Below are positions 27,572 to 32,553 of a DNA stretch of 32,553 bases, piece by piece. The DNA comes from Candidatus Nanosyncoccus alces (lineage in GTDB: Bacteria; Patescibacteriota; Saccharimonadia; Saccharimonadales; Saccharimonadaceae). Under the pieces are notes generated by a model. That model did no database searches. It worked only from the letters and a program-made list of their open reading frames with translations, and was not told the origin of the DNA. Location of the stretch: NCBI RefSeq assembly GCF_004138395.1, contig NZ_PRLM01000005.1, forward strand, positions 1-32,553, written 5' to 3'. The stretch's first letter is position 1. Each line of letters begins with the position of its first letter. The position numbers and the translations under genes are program-made.

Positions 27572-28732
27572 CTATATATTATATTCCCAGCCGATTTCCT
27601 GAAAGGCTTCTTCTAACATTTTGGTACTTTTAAGATATTTTGCATGACCCAAATATGAGGCGATGCTGTTTTCATCCCGAATCCCCATCATGACTTCTCG
27701 ACAAGCGATTTTGGTGTTTTTCTTTAATCTGCGCCCAGGCACAATGTGGTTGTTGTAAACTACTGCACCCAAAAACGGGATGCCTTTGCTAGATTCGGTT
27801 AACATACGTTTTTTGGGATGCAAGGTCAATTGTCTGAGTTTTAAGAATTCTTCAATTGCCCGAATATCTTTTTTGAGTTGTGGCAATTCTTCTTCACTGG
27901 CTACAATATAAAAATCATCTACATACCGGCCGTAATGTTTGTAGCCTAAGTCGTAAGTAACAAACCGATCTAATTGGTCTAAATATATGTTAGATAATAG
28001 CTGCGAAGTTAGATTGCCAATGACAATTCCCTTTCCGGCGGGTTGACCAAACAAGCTTTTGCTGGAAGGTAGCTCGTCCCATCCGCTGAGGCGACCTTTT
28101 TTGCGCACACCGTGAATGGGATCATCAAAAATTGTTTGGTACCACAAAAACCGCATTAATTCGTATTCCCTAGTGTCTTTTTTGCCAGCAAATTGTTGAT
28201 CTAACCCCCAAATTGCTTGTTCGTATAGTCTTTGGCGCGGTAAAGACATAAAATACCCTTGGATGTCTAGTTTTGCAACGTAGGCTTTTTTGGCGTAATT
28301 ATGTGAAACGGATCTGATATGGTAGTCGAGCCGACGTATACCAAACAAGGTGCCCTTCCCTACTCGACAAGAATAAGCGTCGGTGATAAATCTTTTGTCC
28401 CACCAGTCGTAAACTGTGTCAAAAATTAGGTGGTGCACCACCCGATCACGAAAAGTGGCAGCAAATATTTCACGAATTACCGGGTTATAAATAATATGAG
28501 CAGTGCTACGACTCGGACGGTAAGTTTTGGCTAAAATATCTTTGCGAAGTAATTTCAAGTTTTCGTCGGCGTTGAGCTCAAACATCTGTTCGTCCATGGT
28601 GGAGCGTTTGCCACCTCTTCTGGCTTCTAGGTATGCTATATATAAAGTAAGTTGTAGCCTATTTTCAAAATCCTTGAGCCATTCGATGGCATCTTGATCA
28701 AATCTGAGTTCTTTCAACTCGGTTTTCTCCAA
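27572..28732 (-). CDS. DGR reverse transcriptase
   Basis: 386 aa. RT motifs are in order: RPSRSTAHIIYNPVIREIFA and FRDRVVHHLIF near residues 72-104, KLDIQGYFMSLPR (154-166, first catalytic Asp), GIVIGNLTSQLLSNIYL (235-251), and YGRYVDDFYIVAS (267-279, the YVDD catalytic pair), then a FLGAVV thumb-side block. The IGNLTSQ form in place of group II intron QGxxxSP is characteristic of DGR enzymes. It copies the template RNA into cDNA with errors at adenines. It starts with TTG at 28732, overlapping the end of the accessory gene by 35 bp, so it is probably translationally coupled to it; no better start is visible before residue 46. No maturase or endonuclease domain is present. Confidence 0.93.
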   Translation of the reverse strand: MEKTELKELRFDQDAIEWLKDFENRLQLTLYIAYLEARRGGKRSTMDEQMFELNADENLKLLRKDILAKTYRPSRSTAHIIYNPVIREIFAATFRDRVVHHLIFDTVYDWWDKRFITDAYSCRVGKGTLFGIRRLDYHIRSVSHNYAKKAYVAKLDIQGYFMSLPRQRLYEQAIWGLDQQFAGKKDTREYELMRFLWYQTIFDDPIHGVRKKGRLSGWDELPSSKSLFGQPAGKGIVIGNLTSQLLSNIYLDQLDRFVTYDLGYKHYGRYVDDFYIVASEEELPQLKKDIRAIEEFLKLRQLTLHPKKRMLTESSKGIPFLGAVVYNNHIVPGRRLKKNTKIACREVMMGIRDENSIASYLGHAKYLKSTKMLEEAFQEIGWEYNI

Positions 28733-29804
28733 GTCTTTTTGCGATGATGGTTTTGAGGTCTACTAGTGTTTCGCCGATGCGAGTGCGAGTAACTAGGTCA
28801 AAAAGGGCGTTCTCGTCGATGATGGCAAGAAGGGCGGTGATATCGTCTATCTGGCATAACATTTCATCACGGGCCGTGGCTCGGCTGAGGTGACCATTTG
28901 CCATCCGGAAGTAAATTTTGTTTAAATTCATTAGCGAATCCAGCATGGTATTACCAAAGGTTTCACGATAGGCGCCGTCCATTTTTTTGATTTTGGGGGG
29001 TAAAATTTGAGACAGCTGCCTGATGAGGCCATAAAGATCAGGGAGATTTTCTTTGGGCGTAACCATTTTTTTGACTTTGGCTTGGTCGGTCTGTTCGCGT
29101 TGGCGCATTTCGTTGATTTCTTTGGTGCTATATGACCGTTCTAGATCGACGATAATAATGCCGTAATCTATCCGTTTGGCGACAAGACCGATAGTGGCGA
29201 CGTCTTCGATGAATTTTTCACCCCAGTGCACAGACACTATGCCGTGTTTAAACCGGTGGCGCAAATCGTTGTCGTTACGAATAACTGGTTTCTTTTTGAG
29301 TCTCGGGCCAATGACGTACTTATAGAACAAGGCTGATTGCCCGCCCATTTTGTACCACTCATCGGTGATGCCAGCTAAAGATGGGAACAATATAAGGCGA
29401 GAGTTATTTTTGTCCTCTAGGGTGAGGGCGATAACTTTGCCATTATAATAATCTCGGTGACGATCTTTATCTAGTTTGTCGCGCTCGTCTAGTTCTTTGC
29501 CGGATTGAGCTTCGACCAAGATGCCTTTGAGAATGCTAGTGGTAAATTCTTCACTGCCTTTGGCGATAGTTTGCTTATTCTTGGAACTGGTTTTGGGGTG
29601 AGATTGACTATTTTTTAAGTAACGGGAGCAGAAATTTTGAATAGTTTCTATGTTTTTTGTGCTAGGAGTAACCCTACCGTTGAGCCAAAAGCCTAAAGTT
29701 TTGGCGGATACGCCTAGCTTGCTGGCCGTATCAGCTTGCGACCATCCGGCACTTTGCATGATCTTTTTCAGGGTGTCTAATGCGACATTTGTCTCATTTG
29801 CCAT
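28698..29804 (-). CDS. HTH domain - unknown middle domain - Avd-like four-helix domain fusion
   Basis: 368 aa. Residues 8-55 form an XRE-type helix-turn-helix (SQADTASKLGVSAKTLGFWL). Residues 85-235 form an alpha/beta domain I do not recognise. Residues 255-358 are helical and Leu-rich with LPPKIKKMDGAYRETFGNTM and RIGETLVDLKTIIAKRLGEN, resembling the Avd accessory protein of DGRs, a four-helix bundle that binds the RT and template RNA. It sits directly upstream of the RT and overlaps it by 35 bp, the expected Avd location. The promoter TGCTACAAT (29812-29820) ends 7 nt before the ATG. The HTH could regulate the operon or bring the complex to DNA; this is inference. Confidence 0.72.
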   Translation of the reverse strand: MANETNVALDTLKKIMQSAGWSQADTASKLGVSAKTLGFWLNGRVTPSTKNIETIQNFCSRYLKNSQSHPKTSSKNKQTIAKGSEEFTTSILKGILVEAQSGKELDERDKLDKDRHRDYYNGKVIALTLEDKNNSRLILFPSLAGITDEWYKMGGQSALFYKYVIGPRLKKKPVIRNDNDLRHRFKHGIVSVHWGEKFIEDVATIGLVAKRIDYGIIIVDLERSYSTKEINEMRQREQTDQAKVKKMVTPKENLPDLYGLIRQLSQILPPKIKKMDGAYRETFGNTMLDSLMNLNKIYFRMANGHLSRATARDEMLCQIDDITALLAIIDENALFDLVTRTRIGETLVDLKTIIAKRLGENRVERTQI

Positions 29805-29811
29805 TGCTGAT

Positions 29812-29820
29812 ATTGTAGCA
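29812..29820 (-). promoter_or_regulatory. Extended -10 of the accessory-RT operon
   Basis: TGCTACAAT on the minus strand, 7 nt before ATG 29804. Confidence 0.6.
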
Positions 29821-29867
29821 CACCTATTTTTGGCGAAAAAGTAGTTATGTTTATTTGACAGTCTTCT

Positions 29868-29895
29868 GATTTCTGGCGCTATGGCGCCAGAAATC
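29868..29895 (-). terminator. Second hairpin downstream of the target gene
   Basis: GATTTCTGGCGC / GCGCCAGAAATC, a 12-bp perfect stem with a 4-nt loop, without a strong T-run. It lies downstream of the VR, where DGRs often have a hairpin or cruciform important for homing. Confidence 0.55.
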
Positions 29896-29898
29896 TAG

Positions 29899-29966
29899 GC
29901 AAAAAAGGAACCTCCATTTCCGCCTAGATGCCTTGCATCTAGGGGAAACGAAAGTTCCTTTTTTGC
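29899..29966 (-). terminator. Large nested hairpin downstream of the target gene
   Basis: Outer stem GCAAAAAAGGAAC / GTTCCTTTTTTGC (13 bp, 29899-29911 and 29954-29966) encloses an inner stem CCTAGATGC / GCATCTAGG (9 bp, 29923-29943) with a 3-nt loop. The T-rich outer arm would give a terminator in either direction. Confidence 0.7.
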
Positions 29967-29978
29967 ATTCCCGGGGCT

Positions 29979-30088
29979 AAGGTAGGAAGGGCGATACGCC
30001 GAACTAGTTGGCTGTAGAGGACCAATAGTACCCGTAGTAGCCACGATTGTACGCCGACGAACCGTACCAGTAGCCGGAATAGACGAAG
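29979..30088 (-). repeat. DGR variable repeat (VR) at the C-terminus of the target gene
   Basis: 30007-30088 corresponds to TR 27310-27391 and codes for the last residues of the target, SGYWYGSSAYNRGYYGYYW followed by SSTAN. 29979-30006 is identical to TR 27506-27533 and includes the target stop. The 114 bp between these two parts in TR is absent. Six TR adenines are T here, each changing Asn to Tyr; no other differences occur. Confidence 0.93.
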
Positions 30089-32022
30089 TTATTTGGGAAG
30101 GAGCGCCAGTTATTGGAGTCTGTGGAGGAAGTGTTACCGCCCATTTGTTGGTTAAGGTAGTAGAAGCCTCCGTTGGTGTTACCTTTGTTGTTACCTTCAC
30201 TGCCATCTCCACTACCACCATATGGGAGTTGCCAGCCAGCTGGGCAGAGATCACCTTCTACGGTGACATTAGAGTCAGTTTCTTGTTTACCGTTACCTGC
30301 TGTGGCGGAGTACCAGTTGTAGTTATTACCATAAGAGTACCATTGGGCATTATCACCACTTGCATTATAGCTAGCTGTAAGATCGGTGTTTCCTAGATCG
30401 GAGTTATTAGTGTTAATGATGGACTGATCATAACAAGCTGCTTGGTCCCAATCCGTGCACCAGTTATTAGATGAAGCAGATAGGCGGTTAGAAGTGGTTT
30501 GTGCAGAATAATCATTGGTGAGAGGAAGAGATGGGTGGTTAGTGTTAGTAGTGGATAGTTCTTGAGTAGTTGGGGTATCACCTTCAGCCACTGAGTTATC
30601 TAGTCTTAAGTTTTCAGTCATCCAGCAGTTGCCATCGGCTAGTTTAGCAATGGTGTAGACTTCACCATCACGGGAATCAGTGAGAGCAGTGATAGTGTTT
30701 TTACCTACTGTGAGGACACCGTCTTCATAGGTGGTAGCAGTCATAGCACTACAGCCAGTCCAGTTTTGGAGATAGACAGGATCATTGCCGTTCATTTCAG
30801 CTGGGGCCCAGACAGCGTAGAGGGTGGAAGTATTGGTGGTGCTGTCTATTCCTTTTACTATAGTACCGTCCACAATAATAGTTTGGTTAGGACCATAGAT
30901 CTTTGGATCGTTAGATTCATCATTATCTGTGAGGTGGGTCCAAGCATCATTGTCTGCACTCCAACCTACGAAGCCATAGCCAGTCTTTTTGTAATTAGGA
31001 GCGTAAAGGCTAGCGGTATCACCAAGTAGGACATCGGAATGGCTTAAGGTTTCAGTTTGTTCACTCTCGGTGGATTCCATGCTACCGGTAGCACCATTGC
31101 CGTTGTAGCTAATGTTAAATGGAGTAGTAGAGCGCCAGATGGCATAGAGAGTGATGTTGCCACCTTCGCTAATGGTGAAAGTGTTAGGGTTTAAGAGATC
31201 GTTTACCGTAGTGTATGTAGCAGCACCAGCATTTGGATCCGTGCTCCAACCAAGGAATTCATAGTCTTCAGTTTCAGTGGTGGCTGGAGTTTCGTATTCG
31301 CCAGAAAAGATCTCATTATTGTTATAACCTGTGATTTTGGCGTAATAACCGTAGCCAGAGCTACAACCTCTTGAACTACCGCCAGCACCAACATGGTAGG
31401 CCAACGTGAGACTATCTCCATCTATATTAGTCTCTAAACTTTCATTAGTGGCATACATGCCAAAAACGTATTTACCTGTAGTATTACCGAAAACTTTCAC
31501 GCCTTCAGAATAATTATCTGCAGCCGTGTAGTTGGGTTTTTCGCCAATCCAAAAGCTAAAATAAGCATCATCATTTTCGCTTACACCACAGCTATCGCTG
31601 CCAGTCTTCACGAGGTCTAAGTAAATATTTTGCATATTGGCAAACTTATAGACAAATGTTTCACTCGTGTTTATCGGGTACATACGGTTATTCTGGTCTA
31701 TAACTTCCCCTGCGTCATTTAAGTTAGTGGTATGTGAGTACATAGTTTCGCCTAAGCTTCCCGCCACATACTTCACCACATTAGTGGTCTGCTCTTCATC
31801 ACCATCAAAGTATAGACCATTCCCATCAAAGGTTACAGTAGCTACAGCATTCTCTTCTGCACTATAATCTACTGTAGCACCAGTATAGGTACCATAAGGA
31901 AGGTCAGATTCTGGAAGAGAGTAGAAGATTTCATTGTCTTTAGCTTCTGGTTCTTCAGTAGCTAAGCCCCAAGTGTTATCAGAAAGAGCAGAAGTGGCTG
32001 CTTCTTCTGATAGAGTAATCAT
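30004..32022 (-). CDS. DGR target surface protein, main part (frameshifted from its N-terminus)
   Basis: 672 aa from the first in-frame ATG, but the frame is open up to the G-run at 32210-32217. Adding one base there joins it to the 32193-32549 part as one frame of exactly 848 aa. The order is a Thr/Ser/Glu-rich region with beta-strand character, two repeats of the InlB/Flg_new type ending FLGWSTDPNAG...ITLYAIW and GFVGWSADNDAW...TLYAVW, then a FISUMP-like (Fibrobacter succinogenes major paralogous) domain: DSRDGEVYTIAKLADGNCWM, TENLRLDN, NWYSATAGNGK and LCPAGWQLPYGG. This is a C-type-lectin-like fold used by many DGR targets. It ends early, at YWSSTAN, missing the 38 codons TR would supply. 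Likely a surface adhesin with a diversified binding end. Confidence 0.85.
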   Translation of the reverse strand: MITLSEEAATSALSDNTWGLATEEPEAKDNEIFYSLPESDLPYGTYTGATVDYSAEENAVATVTFDGNGLYFDGDEEQTTNVVKYVAGSLGETMYSHTTNLNDAGEVIDQNNRMYPINTSETFVYKFANMQNIYLDLVKTGSDSCGVSENDDAYFSFWIGEKPNYTAADNYSEGVKVFGNTTGKYVFGMYATNESLETNIDGDSLTLAYHVGAGGSSRGCSSGYGYYAKITGYNNNEIFSGEYETPATTETEDYEFLGWSTDPNAGAATYTTVNDLLNPNTFTISEGGNITLYAIWRSTTPFNISYNGNGATGSMESTESEQTETLSHSDVLLGDTASLYAPNYKKTGYGFVGWSADNDAWTHLTDNDESNDPKIYGPNQTIIVDGTIVKGIDSTTNTSTLYAVWAPAEMNGNDPVYLQNWTGCSAMTATTYEDGVLTVGKNTITALTDSRDGEVYTIAKLADGNCWMTENLRLDNSVAEGDTPTTQELSTTNTNHPSLPLTNDYSAQTTSNRLSASSNNWCTDWDQAACYDQSIINTNNSDLGNTDLTASYNASGDNAQWYSYGNNYNWYSATAGNGKQETDSNVTVEGDLCPAGWQLPYGGSGDGSEGNNKGNTNGGFYYLNQQMGGNTSSTDSNNWRSFPNNFVYSGYWYGSSAYNRGYYGYYWSSTAN

Positions 32023-32192
32023 AGAGATGGTTTTATCGGTTTCAGTAGAAGAAAGAGTAGTGTCTTCAGCGTGAGCTTTGAGTGTATAGCCAGCTTGTGT
32101 AGCTTCTGCTACAGTGAGGGTGACTGGTGCTACAGCGAAGACTGGTTCATCAGCTAGTTCTACGTCTAGGACTACGTCGGAGACGGTAAGAT

Positions 32193-32549
32193 CTAGGCTA
32201 GTATTGGTACCCCCCCCTCGGCAGCATTAGCAGTGCCTAGGTTGGAGTGGTGCTTAAGACCTGCAAAGGTGAAAGCAGAAGTGAGAAGAGCAATGATGGA
32301 AAGACCAATGGTAAATTGCTTTTTCGCTTGCTTTAGTTTGAAGGCTTTAATACTACTAGTGAATCTAGGTAGTTTGTGATGTTTGCGGTAGTAGTAGGCT
32401 AGACTGATGATACTAGCTACTAGGATGAATGATACTATGCTGATAGTGGCAATAGTGCCGCCATCTAGACCTTGGCTGAATAGACCTGTGTTAGGAGTAA
32501 CAGGACTGCCAGGTTCTACTATGTTTATTATGATATTGCTATCGCTCAT
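32193..32549 (-). CDS. DGR target surface protein, N-terminal part
   Basis: 118 aa as read. Residues 31-53 are a membrane segment (IATISIVSFILVASIISLAY), followed by a basic loop (YYRKHHKLPRF ... KAFKLKQAKKQF), a second membrane segment at about 79-97 (FTIGLSIIALLTSAFTFAGL), and a GTANAAEGG region that could be a signal-peptidase-type cleavage site. The reading frame leaves the main protein at the run of eight G and ends 11 bp later. One extra G would continue into the main part (GGGTNTSLDLTVSDVV). This arrangement would tether or export the DGR target. Its first 20 residues and DNA are the same as at the start of the window. Confidence 0.82.
   Translation of the reverse strand: MSDSNIIINIVEPGSPVTPNTGLFSQGLDGGTIATISIVSFILVASIISLAYYYRKHHKLPRFTSSIKAFKLKQAKKQFTIGLSIIALLTSAFTFAGLKHHSNLGTANAAEGGVPILA
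32210..32217 (-). repeat. Run of eight G (coding strand) at a frameshift in the target gene
   Basis: Eight C on the plus strand, between GTA and TCG. Nine (or six) would put the N-terminus and main part in one frame; eight breaks it. Either a slip-prone phase-variation tract or an assembly or sequencing error. Confidence 0.75.
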
Positions 32550-32553
32550 AAAC
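32488..32553. repeat. 66-bp repeat of the window's first 66 bases
   Basis: 32488-32553 is identical to 1-66 and covers the start codon and first codons of the target-type gene. A repeated 5' segment or assembly-graph overlap is the likely cause. Confidence 0.85.

Noticed and set aside
27572-28732. Group II intron or retron reverse transcriptase
   Set aside because: There is no maturase or endonuclease domain, no intron ends, and motif 4 reads IGNLTSQ. Adenine-specific TR/VR differences identify a DGR.
30004-32549. Two separate genes for the target region
   Set aside because: The second frame has no start signal near 32022, the frame is open back to the G-run, and adding one base gives a single frame of exactly 849 codons including the stop. 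A single frameshifted or phase-variable gene fits better.
1-32553. A circular plasmid or phage closed by the 66-bp end overlap
   Set aside because: The content is chromosomal (dnaG, rpoD, polA, argS, rpsT, tRNAs) with no replication, phage structural or partition genes. A repeated gene start explains the overlap better.
1-32553. UGA recoded as glycine or tryptophan, as in some CPR lineages
   Set aside because: TGA ends at least two genes at expected lengths (8634 and 28698), and no conserved glycine positions fall on TGA in the frames inspected.
1-32553. CRISPR array or Cas genes
   Set aside because: No regularly spaced repeats with unique spacers were seen. The only direct repeats are tRNA ends, TR/VR, the terminal 66 bp and the leader 10-mers.

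Overview
The window looks like a chromosomal piece of a small-genome Patescibacteria (CPR) bacterium, most likely a Saccharibacteria (TM7) relative. This is an inference from gene content: a short RpoD-type sigma factor, a DnaG without zinc ligands, bS20 with a basic tail, MscL, a VirB2-like protein, type IV pilin-like protein, a DHH-like protein with a proline-rich tail, and very compact operons. TGA is used as a normal stop at least twice (after the kinase at 8634 and the HTH protein at 28698), so the UGA=Gly code of Gracilibacteria is not in use.

Layout. 1-2103: the 5' end of a surface-protein gene leaving the window, then a DHH-like protein. 2171-4115: rpsT against holA-mutM. 4165-4723: an ATP-cone/NrdD-tail protein behind a tandem NrdR-box-like promoter. 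4720-9200: RhuM-Fic protein, polA, a small membrane protein and a P-loop kinase. 9236-10076: an APH/choline-kinase-like gene. 10094-14000: a membrane coiled-coil protein, a structured small RNA, a zeta-toxin-like ATPase, a DAG-kinase-like protein, a VirB2-like protein and rpoD. 14065-19184: dnaG, a membrane protein, mscL, a YjbR-like protein, orn and argS. 19191-22337: two tRNA genes, each with a duplicated 3' end, two ASCH-domain proteins, a SurA/PrsA-like chaperone and a small hypothetical protein. 22439-24751: a polar amino-acid ABC transporter. 24754-27050: ndk, a tyrosine recombinase and a pilin-like protein.

The right end (27095-32549) is a diversity-generating retroelement (DGR): a template repeat (TR) on the + strand with its own promoter, a DGR-type reverse transcriptase, a fused HTH/Avd-like accessory protein, and a surface target protein with two membrane segments, InlB/Flg_new-like repeats and a FISUMP (C-type-lectin-like) variable domain. 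TR and VR differ at 6 positions over 82 bp; all six are TR adenines and all six are A to T, so each changes an Asn codon to Tyr. The target lacks 114 bp (exactly 38 codons) present in TR, and its N-terminal and main parts are separated by a one-base frameshift at a run of eight G. The DGR and a possible phase-variable tract therefore act on the same surface protein.

The most general pattern is in the promoters. At least 14 start codons sit 5-8 nt (usually exactly 6) after an extended -10 of the form TGnTATAAT, so the A of ATG would be the first transcribed base. This suggests widespread leaderless mRNA. Several divergent gene pairs share one palindromic promoter.

The first and last 66 bases are identical. 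The contig probably ends in a repeated 5' gene segment (paralogous target genes), since a 32.5 kb circle carrying dnaG, rpoD, polA and argS could not be a full genome.
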